64,000 nucleotides of DNA, taken from Leadbetterella byssophila DSM 17132 (GTDB taxonomy: Bacteria > Bacteroidota > Bacteroidia > Cytophagales > Spirosomataceae). Under the pieces are notes generated by a model, which ran no database searches, had not been told where the DNA came from, and was given only the letters and a program-made list of their open reading frames with translations. The DNA lies in the NCBI RefSeq assembly GCF_000166395.1, contig NC_014655.1, forward strand, positions 620,001-684,000, in the 5' to 3' direction. Positions 52,609-61,864 of this stretch are shown here, in pieces; the stretch's first letter is position 1, and each line of letters starts with the position of its first letter. Position numbers and translations under genes: made by a program.

Positions 52609-53727
52609 TTACTTAATGATATTGAATAATCTCTTCCATCTGATCTTGTTGAAGAGAGATGCATCTCTGTCAATGGACATCCAAATGAAGGCTGCTTTTC
52701 CTACCACGTGATCTTCCGGCACAAAGCCCCAGAAACGGGAATCATCAGATTCATATCTATTATCTCCCATCATGAAATAGTAATCTTGCTTCCAGGTGTA
52801 TTCCTTGATTTCTTGACCGTCAATGAAGACTTTGCCGTCTCTAAATTCAGCATTTTTATTCAAATCGAAGGTTGCGATTACACTACCGTAAAGGGCAGCA
52901 TTTTTTTCATCCAAAATGATTTTATCACCTTTTTTAGGTACAGTTATAGGGCCAAAGTTATCTCTATTAAAGGCAAACAATCGAGAATTATATGGGAAAG
53001 CTGCACCATAGATGCTCGAAGTATCTCCTTTAGGAAGGATCTCAGGATAAACATTGGTTACGAAATCATATTTCTTGATCTCTTCTAAACCTTCCGCTGT
53101 AGCATTGATTCTATAGAAATACTTTCCACCTTCGCCTCTCCTTGCTAATACAGAAACGTCTGCCTTTTCAAAGATCTTTTCGTTTGGATTAGTATTGAAT
53201 TCTATATCATAGTACTTCTGAATACCTTTTACTTCCGGTAGTTTCTCTCCATTGATATACACAACAGCGTCTTTCACTTCTAACACATCACCCGGGATAC
53301 CCATACATCTTTTGATGTAGTTTGTTCTAAGGTCTACTGGATATTCTGCATGTCCTCCGTAGGGATCAGGTCGAAGTGGAGTGCCCGGATAGTTGAAGAC
53401 AACTACATCATTATTTTTGATCTTAGTAAAACCAGGTAAACGGTAGTTAGGCAGTTGAATCCAATCCAAGTAGGAAGGAATATTAGTAAACCAGATCTTC
53501 TGGTGGGTTAAAGGTACCTGAAGTATGGTCTTAGGTGTTCTGGCACCGTAATGTACCTTTGATACAAAGAGAAAGTCATCTACCAAAAGGCTTTTCTCCA
53601 TAGATGGAGTAGGAATAGTATAGGCTTCTAAAAACAGTCCCCTAATGAGTGTAGCAGCGATTACCGCAAACAGAACGGAATCCCACCATTCTCTCGTAGG
53701 TGATTTTTTTTTCTTCTTTTCAGACAT
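52609..53727 (-). CDS. lepB: Signal peptidase I
   Basis: Inner-membrane signal peptidase, 372 residues, the long form seen in Bacteroidota. After a Lys-rich start and one membrane anchor (about 16-33) comes the catalytic Ser42 in TIPTPSMEKSLLVDDFLFVSK. The Lys general base is in YIKRCMGIPGDVLEV, and the closing box is MGDNRYESDDSRFWGFV. Between the boxes lies a ~180-residue insertion. It has a consensus promoter of its own (53747-53776), so it is transcribed apart from the glycosyltransferase upstream. Confidence 0.96.
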   Translation of the reverse strand: MSEKKKKKSPTREWWDSVLFAVIAATLIRGLFLEAYTIPTPSMEKSLLVDDFLFVSKVHYGARTPKTILQVPLTHQKIWFTNIPSYLDWIQLPNYRLPGFTKIKNNDVVVFNYPGTPLRPDPYGGHAEYPVDLRTNYIKRCMGIPGDVLEVKDAVVYINGEKLPEVKGIQKYYDIEFNTNPNEKIFEKADVSVLARRGEGGKYFYRINATAEGLEEIKKYDFVTNVYPEILPKGDTSSIYGAAFPYNSRLFAFNRDNFGPITVPKKGDKIILDEKNAALYGSVIATFDLNKNAEFRDGKVFIDGQEIKEYTWKQDYYFMMGDNRYESDDSRFWGFVPEDHVVGKAAFIWMSIDRDASLFNKIRWKRLFNIIK

Positions 53728-53746
53728 AGGTCAACATTAGTTTGTG

Positions 53747-53776
53747 CAAAAATAGGGTTTTCGACCCTTCTTACAA
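53747..53776 (-). promoter_or_regulatory. Consensus promoter of lepB
   Basis: Minus strand: TTG (53776-53774), 19-bp spacer, TATTTTTG (53754-53747), matching the Bacteroidota primary promoter. It predicts a leader of roughly 16 nt before the ATG at 53727. Confidence 0.75.
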
Positions 53777-53792
53777 CTTTGATTACTTTATT

Positions 53793-54692
53793 TTATTGCT
53801 TTTTAACTACTGAACGAATGACAAATTGAGGTTTTCCGGAGTGCATCAGGAAACCTTTTCCTACATATTCGCCAACCAAAGATAAAGCACATAGGATGAC
53901 ACCACACATAAATATGATGATCGGTGATCCCCAAGTACTAATGATATTTAAGGCATATAGGATCATATAAGATAAGGAAAATATGATGGATAATAAGCCG
54001 GCTAGCAGAGTGAGTCTTAAAGGAATAAGGGAGTATCCAAAGAGTATGGTTAAAGTTAAACTTAACAGTTTAGAAACAGTATAATTGGAGTGACCTTCCT
54101 TTCTTTCCAGATGAACTACTTTTTGCTTACCCACATGGTTCGTTACCTGAAATATCAGACCATCAATGTAAGGATGAGGAGTTTTGCACTTGATGATTTC
54201 CTCTACCACGTCTTTTTTGATCAATTTAAAACTGCTTAAGTATAAATCTTTAGGCTTTTTCAAAAGATAAGTAGTAAGCAGATTTATTACCTTACTTCCG
54301 AAATTACGCATCCAGTGATGTTGTTTGTCTTCATAATAACTATACACCACATCGTAATCTTCTTCCTGAGCCTTCTGGTATAATTTGATTATCTCAGATG
54401 GAGGATTCTGGAAATCATCATCTATGATTACCGCATAGTCTCCATTTACATAGTTTAAGCCGCACATGACGGCATTAAACTCCCCAAAGTTCTTTCGAAG
54501 ATTGATAAAGGTAATTTCGCTGTGGTCAGTGGCTAAGGACTTACACTTTTCTGCTGAATTGTCTTTTGATCCATCATTTACCAGAATTATTTCAAATGAA
54601 TAGGAATTCAGCTCCTTCTGCAAGATTTCTACCAGTGAAGTTATGGAGCTTGCTCCATTATACACCGGTATTATTATAGACAACTGACACAT
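53793..54692 (-). CDS. Glycosyltransferase family 2, polyprenyl-phosphate sugar type
   Basis: 299 residues. The N-terminal GT2 domain starts SIIIPVYNGASSITSLVEIL, with metal-binding Asp residues in AVIIDDDFQNPP. Two C-terminal membrane helices (about 222-245 and 256-280) follow, the layout of ArnC/GtrB-like enzymes that load a sugar on a polyprenyl phosphate. Follows the DegT aminotransferase gene by one base. With FdtA- and FdtB-like genes just upstream, it probably handles an amino-sugar destined for a surface glycan; that is inference. Confidence 0.87.
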   Translation of the reverse strand: MCQLSIIIPVYNGASSITSLVEILQKELNSYSFEIILVNDGSKDNSAEKCKSLATDHSEITFINLRKNFGEFNAVMCGLNYVNGDYAVIIDDDFQNPPSEIIKLYQKAQEEDYDVVYSYYEDKQHHWMRNFGSKVINLLTTYLLKKPKDLYLSSFKLIKKDVVEEIIKCKTPHPYIDGLIFQVTNHVGKQKVVHLERKEGHSNYTVSKLLSLTLTILFGYSLIPLRLTLLAGLLSIIFSLSYMILYALNIISTWGSPIIIFMCGVILCALSLVGEYVGKGFLMHSGKPQFVIRSVVKKQ

Positions 54693-54693
54693 T

Positions 54694-55782
54694 TTAATAG
54701 TTATTTAGGGTTTCTATGATATAACTTACTTCCGGGGTCGTAAGTGAACCATTGAGTGGAACGCTTATCACTTGTTCATGTATTCTCTCCGTTATGGGCA
54801 GAGAGTAGTGCCTGAACTCAGCAAAGGCATTTTGCTGGTGAGGAGCCTTCGGATAATGAATATCATAACCTATTTCGGCCTTTTCTAGATGTTGTATTAG
54901 TTGGCTTCTATTCGCGGTTTTTACTACAAATAAATGCCATGCGTCCTCTTTTAGTCGGTCCCCTAAAGGCAGTTCCAATTTAGGATTGTGAATTTCTGCT
55001 AGATAGGAACCGGCTATGGCTCTTCTCTTCCGGGTTTCTTCTGGCAGTCCTTTTAACTTCGTTCTTAAGAATCCTGCTTGAAGTTCACTTAGGCGACTGT
55101 TCCTTCCTTTGTGTTCAAATTGATATCGTACTGTTGATCCGTAATTTCTTAAGCTTTTGATCCTCTCTGCCATCCAATCATGTTGGGTAACGACTGCTCC
55201 TGCATCTGCCAATGCTCCAAGATTCTTGGTAGGGTAGAAGCTATAGGCTATAGCATCAGCTCCCGGGCAGTCTCTACTACCATCATAGAGAGCATCATGA
55301 CTCTGTGCGGCATCTACCACTAGATACAGGTTCTCTGCCTTGCAGATATTTGCTATTTCGTGGAAATCACACATTCTGCCATAAAGATTTACCGCTAGTA
55401 CTCCTTTGGTTTTAGAACTTATGGCATTTAGGATGGATTCTGTACTTATTAAAAAGGTGCGTTCATCCGGTTCCACCAATATGGGAGTGAGTCCACAATT
55501 TACAATAGAAAGTATGGAGGCAAAATAGGTGTTAGCGGGCACAATGATCTCTGAGCCAGGCGGTAGATCTAAACTTTTAAGGATCAATTCTAAAGCATCA
55601 AGTCCGTTAGCTACACCAATAGCATGTTTTGCAGAACAAAATTCAGCAAATTCGGTCTCGAAGTTTCGAACATTATCGTGCAGCATGTAGAAACCTCTTT
55701 CAAGGAATTCCTCAAAATCAGAATGGAATTGGCTCAGGTAAGGTGCATTTAGTTTTTTTAGAGAGAGGAAAGGAATCTTCAT
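54694..55782 (-). CDS. DegT/DnrJ/EryC1-family sugar aminotransferase (FdtB-like)
   Basis: PLP-dependent aminotransferase of 362 residues that aminates a nucleotide-linked keto-sugar. Asp157 in VVDAAQSH binds the pyridine nitrogen, and Lys186 in SFYPTKNLGALADAGA is the internal aldimine. The substrate is suggested by the adjacent 3,4-ketoisomerase: a dTDP-3-keto-6-deoxyhexose giving dTDP-3-amino-3,6-dideoxyhexose. Its ATG overlaps the stop of the FdtA-like gene by four bases. The N-acetyltransferase that would complete Fuc3NAc or Qui3NAc is not present here. Confidence 0.9.
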   Translation of the reverse strand: MKIPFLSLKKLNAPYLSQFHSDFEEFLERGFYMLHDNVRNFETEFAEFCSAKHAIGVANGLDALELILKSLDLPPGSEIIVPANTYFASILSIVNCGLTPILVEPDERTFLISTESILNAISSKTKGVLAVNLYGRMCDFHEIANICKAENLYLVVDAAQSHDALYDGSRDCPGADAIAYSFYPTKNLGALADAGAVVTQHDWMAERIKSLRNYGSTVRYQFEHKGRNSRLSELQAGFLRTKLKGLPEETRKRRAIAGSYLAEIHNPKLELPLGDRLKEDAWHLFVVKTANRSQLIQHLEKAEIGYDIHYPKAPHQQNAFAEFRHYSLPITERIHEQVISVPLNGSLTTPEVSYIIETLNNY

Positions 55783-56195
55783 TCGTTGTTTAATAGGGAA
55801 ATTCTATGGCCGATTACTTTTTCATGATTATAGGGTGTATCTAGGTAATCATCCGGATCATAATTCCTGTTGGCCAAAACCAGTAAAATACTACCAGGTG
55901 AAAAGTTGTACATCTGGTGCCAGTCGGAAGGTTTAAGTAACAAACATTTATGTGGGCTATCCAGAGTTATGATTTGTTCATGAAATTCGTCTTCTTGGAC
56001 ATAAATGTCACATGAACCATTCAAACAGATCAAGCCTTGCCAAGTTTGCTTATGGCAATGACCGCCCCGAATGCTTTCGCCGGGAACATTGTAGATAAAG
56101 TATGCCCTTTCAATGTGTCCGGGCATCAAATGCTCAAATACTGAAAGAAAACCGTCCTGATTTTCTATCGACTTTAAGGTGATGATGGAAGCCAT
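55779..56195 (-). CDS. FdtA/QdtA-like dTDP-sugar 3,4-ketoisomerase (WxcM-like cupin)
   Basis: 138 residues, single cupin-fold domain. The active-site block RGGHCHKQTWQGL puts His46 and His48 at the catalytic position of FdtA/QdtA, which moves the keto group of dTDP-4-keto-6-deoxyglucose from C4 to C3. Fuc or Qui stereochemistry cannot be read from this sequence. Directly upstream of, and overlapping, its aminotransferase partner, so the two reactions are matched. The 39-residue lipoprotein gene ends 20 bp upstream and may share the transcript. Confidence 0.87.
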   Translation of the reverse strand: MASIITLKSIENQDGFLSVFEHLMPGHIERAYFIYNVPGESIRGGHCHKQTWQGLICLNGSCDIYVQEDEFHEQIITLDSPHKCLLLKPSDWHQMYNFSPGSILLVLANRNYDPDDYLDTPYNHEKVIGHRISLLNNE

Positions 56196-56215
56196 GGCTA
56201 TACTGTAGAAATGGT

Positions 56216-56335
56216 TTAGAAAGCTACAGTATGGCTAGGCTGATTCACTGCGGAATAGGCCGGACAGGTCTGTTTTCTACAACCTGTAGCCGTAATTCCT
56301 ATCATTAGGAGTGCGATGATGAGCGTTTTTTTCAT
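56216..56335 (-). CDS. Small lipoprotein, 39 residues
   Basis: Short gene that size-limited gene finding would miss. It starts MKKTLIIALLMIGITATGCR: charged start, hydrophobic run and a lipobox ending TATGC with Cys19 as the lipidated residue. The mature part is only about 21 residues (KQTCPAYSAVNQPSHTVAF after Cys19-Arg20). A near-consensus -7 box (TATATTTA on the minus strand) lies upstream. Similar tiny Cys-Pro-containing lipoproteins exist in Bacteroidota, as I recall, without function. It lies between the arginine decarboxylase and fdtA-like genes on the same strand. Confidence 0.7.
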   Translation of the reverse strand: MKKTLIIALLMIGITATGCRKQTCPAYSAVNQPSHTVAF

Positions 56336-56378
56336 AATAGGACTGAATAGTAAATCTGGTTGTTAGTACGTAAATATA

Positions 56379-57851
56379 CTATTTTTCTTTCGAATCCTCA
56401 TGAAATTGCATTTTACTTGCACTTTCTAAGAGAGGTTCTGCTGGCTTCCTTTTGCTTCTATATCCTAAAATTTTCAACATAGACTCTTCTGTCTGCTCAT
56501 CAGCAAAGAGTTCAGTAGTTATATTTCCATTCTCATCTCTGTCTATCAATACATGTTTAGGTGCTGGGATTAGACAGTGTTGTATTCCACCATATCCTCC
56601 TAAACTTTCTTGGTAAGCACCGGTATGGAAGAATCCTATATACTGATCATTCTTTTCATCAATGATAGGCATATATAAATCCTCAGAATGAGATTCTGTA
56701 TTGTAATAATCTGCTGAATCACAGGTTAATCCTCCTAGATTGACCTTGGTGTATGGTGCATCCCAGTTATTGATAGGAAGCATGATGTACTTTTGTCCTA
56801 TACCCCAAGAGTCAGGAAGCTGAGTGATGAATGATCCATCAATCATGTACCAAAGCTCTCTGTCGTTCTGCTGCTTTTGATCAATGATCTTATATAGTAT
56901 AGCTCCACTTTCTCCTACTGTATAACTTCCGAATTCAGTAAAGATGTTAGGAACGGGTACATTGTTCTTGTGACAGATCCACTGAATGTTCTCAATGATT
57001 TCATCCACCATAGCCTGGTAGTCGAAATTATAAACTACGGATGTCTGAATAGGCATACCTCCACCGATGTCTATGGAGTCTAATTCAGGACAGATGCGTT
57101 TCATTTCACAGTATTTGAACATGAAACGAGTTAGTTCCGACCAATAGTAAGCTGTATCCTTAATACCTGAGTTGATAAAGAAATGGAGCATTTTTAATTT
57201 GAAACGCTCATCCGGTTTGATCTTTTTCAGGTACAAGTCATCTACGTCTTTGTAGCGGATACCAAGACGAGAGGTATAGAAAGAGAAGGTAGGTTCCTCA
57301 TCTGTAGCGATACGGATTCCTATATTCACATGATCTGCTGTAACATTCTCCAGATAATGATCTATTTCATCCAGATTGTCGAGAATAGGAGTACAGTTAA
57401 CAAATCCTTGATTGATGAGATTAGTAATATTCTTTAGATACTGAGGCATCTTATGTCCATTACATATCACATAAGTGTCTTTAGTGATCTTTCCTTCTTC
57501 ATACAAAGTCTCAATAAGAGGAATGTCAAATGCAGAAGATGTTTCCAAATGGATATTATGCTTTAACGCCGTATCCAAGATGAATTTAAAGTGCGAAGAC
57601 TTCGTACAATAACAGTAGGTATAATTCCCTCTGTAATTGTATTTCTTCATGGCATTCTTAAAGAGAATTTTAGAATGCTCTATGTGCTCACCAATCTTAG
57701 GAAGGTAGCTGATCCGTAGGGGAGTCCCGTACTTTCGGATCACATCCATCAGAGGTACGTTATTAAATAAAAGATTATTTTGGGCATCTACACCAAATTC
57801 CCGAGTAGGAAATTCAAACGTCTGCTGTATTAAATCGATGTACCTCTTCAT
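56379..57851 (-). CDS. Arginine decarboxylase (biosynthetic, fold type III PLP)
   Basis: Decarboxylates arginine to agmatine for polyamine synthesis. 490 residues, alanine-racemase-like barrel followed by a beta domain. PLP Lys84 lies in YCYCTKSSHF, and the glycine-rich phosphate loop is SIDIGGGMPI. The acidic cluster and Cys in LGGLTCDSADYYN near residue 370 complete the family pattern. It belongs to the short-form ADC found in Bacteroidota rather than the 630-residue SpeA of enterobacteria. The other polyamine enzymes are not in the window. Substrate specificity is by homology. Confidence 0.86.
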   Translation of the reverse strand: MKRYIDLIQQTFEFPTREFGVDAQNNLLFNNVPLMDVIRKYGTPLRISYLPKIGEHIEHSKILFKNAMKKYNYRGNYTYCYCTKSSHFKFILDTALKHNIHLETSSAFDIPLIETLYEEGKITKDTYVICNGHKMPQYLKNITNLINQGFVNCTPILDNLDEIDHYLENVTADHVNIGIRIATDEEPTFSFYTSRLGIRYKDVDDLYLKKIKPDERFKLKMLHFFINSGIKDTAYYWSELTRFMFKYCEMKRICPELDSIDIGGGMPIQTSVVYNFDYQAMVDEIIENIQWICHKNNVPVPNIFTEFGSYTVGESGAILYKIIDQKQQNDRELWYMIDGSFITQLPDSWGIGQKYIMLPINNWDAPYTKVNLGGLTCDSADYYNTESHSEDLYMPIIDEKNDQYIGFFHTGAYQESLGGYGGIQHCLIPAPKHVLIDRDENGNITTELFADEQTEESMLKILGYRSKRKPAEPLLESASKMQFHEDSKEK

Positions 57852-57991
57852 TCGCCTTTTGCCTGCTGCTTTTAGAATTTAAAAAGTCGTGCAAAATTGA
57901 TATATTTTTTACAACTTTGCAAAGGAAATAACGGGTTCTTACTGCTCACATTTTGCAGTTCTTAGAAAATATCATTAGCATTTAATTTTTC

Positions 57992-59350
57992 ATGAATAAA
58001 GTCCATTTTATAGCTGTCGGTGGGGCAGTTATGCATAATCTTGCGTTAGCATTGCAGAGTAAAGGTTTTGAGGTTACGGGATCAGACGATGAAATCTATG
58101 AGCCGGCTTTGTCCAGATTGCAGCATGCAGGCATTTTGCCTCCGGATTTTGGTTGGTTTCCTGATAAAATCCATACTGGATTAGATGCAGTAATTTTGGG
58201 TATGCATGCCCGAAAGGACAATCCTGAACTTCTGAGAGCTCAGGAATTAGGGATAAAAGTGTATTCTTTTCCTGAATATGTTTATGAACAAAGCAAGGAT
58301 AAAAAACGTGTAGTCATAGCTGGTAGTCATGGGAAAACTTCCATTACAAGTATGATCCTGCATGTACTTGCTTACTATAAGAAGGATTTTGACTATTTAG
58401 TAGGGGCTCAGATCGAAGGTTTTGATCTCATGGTGAGACTAAGTCATTCAGCACCTATCATGGTCATAGAAGGGGACGAATACTTGGCCAGTGCTTTGGA
58501 TTTAAGATCTAAGTTCTTGTTCTATAAGCCCCATATTGCTCTAATCAGTGGAGTAGCCTGGGATCATTTTAATGTATTTCCAAAGTACGAAGATTATACA
58601 GGCACCTTTAGTAAACTTGCAGACAGTATTGAGCGACCAGGCGTCTTGCTTTATGATAAGACTGACGCAGATGCTGCTAAATTAGGAAGCGTTCCGAGGG
58701 AAGGAGTAGAAGAGATTCCATATGAAGCTTATCCTTATAAGGTGGAAGAAGGCAAGGTTTTTGCTTTAACGCCTAAAGGAGAAGTGGGATTAGAGGTCTT
58801 TGGAGAACACAATTTGAAAAACCTGAATGGAGCACGAATCATTTGCGAGAAATTAGGTATATCTGAGGATGAGTTCTTTGCGGCCATTGCCAGCTTTAAA
58901 GGTGCAGCAAAACGTCTCGAAACCGTAGCACATTCTGATTTGACCCACGTATTCAGAGATTTTGCACATGCACCTTCAAAAGTGAATGCTACTACTAAGG
59001 CGGTGAAAGAATTATACGGAGATCGTCCCTTAGTGGCAGCGTATGAATTGCATACTTATTCCAGCTTAAACAAAGACTTTTTACCTCACTATGCAGATAC
59101 TTTAGAAGCGGCAGATACTGCCATAGTTTTCTTCTCTCCTCACACGCTTGAGATGAAGAGGATGCCGGCCTTAGATGCGGAGGAGATCAAGAAGTTCTTT
59201 AATAGAGAAGACCTTTTAGTATATACGGATTCCCTTGCTTTACAAGAATACCTGAAGAAACAAGATTGGAAAAACAAGAACCTATTACTGATGTCTTCCG
59301 GTACCTTTGGTGGCATGGATTTTAAGGAGTTTGGAAATTCTCTTTTATAA
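57992..59350 (+). CDS. mpl: UDP-N-acetylmuramate ligase-like protein (Mpl type)
   Basis: Mur ligase fold of 452 residues. It starts with a Rossmann-like domain (HFIAVGGAVMHNLALALQ), followed by the ATP P-loop VIAGSHGKTSITSM (111-117) and the central catalytic block AHAPSKVNATTKAVKE. The family is either MurC or the recycling ligase Mpl, which joins UDP-MurNAc to a recovered tripeptide; start and overall pattern fit Mpl. Peptidoglycan recycling in the cytoplasm. Divergent from arginine decarboxylase, and its end overlaps the convergent GT9 gene by 29 bp. Confidence 0.85.
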   Translation: MNKVHFIAVGGAVMHNLALALQSKGFEVTGSDDEIYEPALSRLQHAGILPPDFGWFPDKIHTGLDAVILGMHARKDNPELLRAQELGIKVYSFPEYVYEQSKDKKRVVIAGSHGKTSITSMILHVLAYYKKDFDYLVGAQIEGFDLMVRLSHSAPIMVIEGDEYLASALDLRSKFLFYKPHIALISGVAWDHFNVFPKYEDYTGTFSKLADSIERPGVLLYDKTDADAAKLGSVPREGVEEIPYEAYPYKVEEGKVFALTPKGEVGLEVFGEHNLKNLNGARIICEKLGISEDEFFAAIASFKGAAKRLETVAHSDLTHVFRDFAHAPSKVNATTKAVKELYGDRPLVAAYELHTYSSLNKDFLPHYADTLEAADTAIVFFSPHTLEMKRMPALDAEEIKKFFNREDLLVYTDSLALQEYLKKQDWKNKNLLLMSSGTFGGMDFKEFGNSLL

Positions 59351-60338
59351 TATTAAGTACCTTTTCTGGGGAGATTTGCTCTAAACAAGCATAATCTCCT
59401 CTTTTACAAGGTTCTTTACCAAATACGGAGCATGGCCTGCATGTAAGTTCCGCTCTAGATATTTCTATCTTAGTATTTTGATACAAAGGACCAAATCCTA
59501 ACATGCTGTGAGTTGCTCCCCAAATGGAATAGACCTTGGTTCCAGATAAACACCCAAAATGTAGATTAGAAGTATCTCCACTGATCAGGAAATCTAATTT
59601 TGAGATTAATTCCAGTTCCTCCTCCAAACTAAAAAGTCCCACGGTATTATATACCCGTTCTGAAACCATTTGATCTAAGAGTTCTTTTTCTCTTTTTCCT
59701 CCACCAAGGAGTAGGATGTTATACTTAGGGTAGGCATTTTTAAGTTTTGGAACAAAGTCCAAATACTTTTCAAAAGGCCAAATTTTACCTTTATGTTGGG
59801 CAAACGGAGCAATGCCTATATAAGGAGGCTGGATCTCCCAGTTTTTGATCTTTTGCTGTGTAGCTTCTGTAGTAGTAAAGGCAGGGAGTGCAATTTCCCT
59901 GGCCGTGGATATGCCAGCAGAGGTAAACACATCTCGGTACTGCTCCGTAACATGTTTAACCGGTGTACTAGATTTGCCTTTAATGATGTCCTTTTTTTCT
60001 TTTCTGTGCTTATCTAATGTGTAGCACTTTTTACCTAGGAAATAGGTCTTTAAGGCAAAAGTCCTAAGGTTTTGGTGGAGATCAAGTATATAATCGGGCT
60101 GGTATTCAGTAAGCTCTTTATACAATCTGTAAAGGCCAAATGGCCCTTTGTGCTTACTTTCAAAATGACACTCGTGGACCTTGATTCTTTCTTCGTTTTG
60201 AAAAAAGGCGGAGAACTTGGGGCGTGTGACCATGATCACACGCAAATCAGGATTTTCTTTGAGTGCCCATTTGATAGGAAGAAGTGTTAATGCCACATCT
60301 CCCATAGCAGAGAATCTGAATACCAGCGCCGTTTTCAT
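59322..60338 (-). CDS. Glycosyltransferase family 9 (heptosyltransferase-like)
   Basis: 338 residues, cytoplasmic GT-B fold. The start MKTALVFRFSAMGDVALTLL is the GT9 N-terminal nucleotide-sugar loop, and the C-terminal donor region includes FLISGDTSNLHFGCLSG and SIWGATHSMLGFGP. Likely adds a heptose or similar sugar to lipopolysaccharide core, by family. Last gene of the thr operon, overlapping DUF4254 by four bases. Four Cys near the C-terminus (CRPCSVFGKEPCKRGDYAC) form a small cluster of the sort that can hold a metal. Confidence 0.87.
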   Translation of the reverse strand: MKTALVFRFSAMGDVALTLLPIKWALKENPDLRVIMVTRPKFSAFFQNEERIKVHECHFESKHKGPFGLYRLYKELTEYQPDYILDLHQNLRTFALKTYFLGKKCYTLDKHRKEKKDIIKGKSSTPVKHVTEQYRDVFTSAGISTAREIALPAFTTTEATQQKIKNWEIQPPYIGIAPFAQHKGKIWPFEKYLDFVPKLKNAYPKYNILLLGGGKREKELLDQMVSERVYNTVGLFSLEEELELISKLDFLISGDTSNLHFGCLSGTKVYSIWGATHSMLGFGPLYQNTKIEISRAELTCRPCSVFGKEPCKRGDYACLEQISPEKVLNIIKENFQTP

Positions 60339-60931
60339 TTCTTGCCGTAGAAGATAGGATTCAAGCTAGGGTCATTGTACATTTTCATCTGCTTATACAG
60401 CTTCATGTACTTTCTACCTGCTTGCAGATCTTCCATTAATTCATCATAAGCTATTTCTAAGTCTTGCTCTTGAATCTTTAAGATGTAGAGTTTCTGCTTA
60501 ACGGATTCCAGGTGGGCAGCGTCTACATCTGTTCTTTTCAATTGGTCCTCAAAATGATAGATTTTCAATTGTAAAATAGACATTCTATCCAGTAGCCACG
60601 CAGGAGTTTCAGAATTAAGTCTAGCTCCTTCCTGAATCTGCACCCCGTCTAAGGTTTTATAAAGATACTCGTCCATTTGTTCTACAGTATCCGTCCTATG
60701 CTGGTTAGAAGCATCAATTCTACGTTTAAGGCCTACCAGCTGAGAAGGATCAATCTCAGGATCGCGAATTAAATCTTCCAGGTGCCACTGCACCGTATCG
60801 ATCCAGTTTTTTAGATACAAGAGGCCTTCAAAACCTTCGTATTTTTCTGGTTTTGGCGCGTCAACATGGTCAGTTATATGGTAGTCTTCAATAGACTCCC
60901 TGAATATTTTGTTTATTTCTTTGGCTTTCAT
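60335..60931 (-). CDS. DUF4254 protein
   Basis: 198 residues, all-helical and highly charged, with no signal peptide or membrane helix. It matches the Bacteroidota-type DUF4254 family (ITDHVDAPKP, then NWIDTVQWHLEDLIRDPEID and LKRRIDASNQHRTDTVEQMD), which has no assigned function. Overlaps thrB upstream and GT9 downstream by four bases each, so it is translated between the two. Close linkage to a GT9 enzyme suggests a lipopolysaccharide-related role. That is inference. Confidence 0.85.
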   Translation of the reverse strand: MKAKEINKIFRESIEDYHITDHVDAPKPEKYEGFEGLLYLKNWIDTVQWHLEDLIRDPEIDPSQLVGLKRRIDASNQHRTDTVEQMDEYLYKTLDGVQIQEGARLNSETPAWLLDRMSILQLKIYHFEDQLKRTDVDAAHLESVKQKLYILKIQEQDLEIAYDELMEDLQAGRKYMKLYKQMKMYNDPSLNPIFYGKK

Positions 60932-61854
60932 AAGATTTTAGGACCACCTACATTTATCGTAGATACGTAAGTGGTAGCTTGTATGTTTACAGTTTCAAAT
61001 TCATTCTTCATGGCAGTTGCCACTTTTTCCGCTGTCTCTCTCCCTTTAGAAAAAGCAAATATTGAAGGTCCTGCTCCTGAGATACTGCAACCCAATGCAC
61101 CGGCATCCATGGCTGCCATTTTAACCTCGAAGAAGCGCGGAATTAAAATAGATCTGATGGGTTCAATGATAAAATCTACCATTGATCTTCCTATCAGACC
61201 ATAGTCTGAACTCATAAGTCCGGCTATCATCCCACTCACGTTACCCATTTGCGAAATGGCTTTGTTCATGGATACTTCGTTTTTAAGTATATGTCTCGCA
61301 TCCTTTGTATTCACTTCCACGTCAGGATGTATTAGGCTCACAAATAAGTCTTCAGGAACCGGTACTTGAAATACATCAAGTGGGGAATAGGACCTTACTA
61401 CTACAAAACCTCCTAGAAGAGCGGGTGCTACATTATCTGCGTGTGCTGCACCACATGCTACTCTTTCGCCTTCCATCGCAAAAGGGAGTAGTTCTTTCCT
61501 TTTCAAAGGTTGGCCTAGTAATTCATTGGCCGCAAAAACTCCGGCTACTGCACTTGCAGAGCTGCTACCTAGGCCTGAACCCAGAGCCATTTTCTTATGC
61601 AGTACCACATCAAATCCGGCATTTGAGCCTATACTTTCCAAATATTTAATAATGGGTACAGTAACCGTGTTCTTATTAGGGTCTTTGGTTAATTTGCCTC
61701 CATCCCCCGTGATCTCCTGTATACATATCTGAGAGTCATTTCTGCGTGTGAGAATGACCTCGTCTCCAGGATTATCCACGGCCAAGCCGAAGATGTCAAA
61801 TCCGCAAGCTACGTTAGCTACAGTGGCCGGTGCAAATACTTTTATACTATTCAA
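60928..61854 (-). CDS. thrB: Homoserine kinase
   Basis: GHMP-family kinase of 308 residues that phosphorylates homoserine on the way to threonine. The ATP-binding GHMP motif is LGSGLGSSSASAVAG near residues 90-104; the N-terminus MNSIKVFAPATVANVACGFD and the C-terminal GCSISGAGPSIFAF complete the family pattern. Ten bases separate it from thrA, and its stop overlaps DUF4254. Threonine synthase (thrC) is not seen downstream, unlike in the E. coli thrABC order. Confidence 0.96.
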   Translation of the reverse strand: MNSIKVFAPATVANVACGFDIFGLAVDNPGDEVILTRRNDSQICIQEITGDGGKLTKDPNKNTVTVPIIKYLESIGSNAGFDVVLHKKMALGSGLGSSSASAVAGVFAANELLGQPLKRKELLPFAMEGERVACGAAHADNVAPALLGGFVVVRSYSPLDVFQVPVPEDLFVSLIHPDVEVNTKDARHILKNEVSMNKAISQMGNVSGMIAGLMSSDYGLIGRSMVDFIIEPIRSILIPRFFEVKMAAMDAGALGCSISGAGPSIFAFSKGRETAEKVATAMKNEFETVNIQATTYVSTINVGGPKIL

Positions 61855-61864
61855 AACTATGTTT

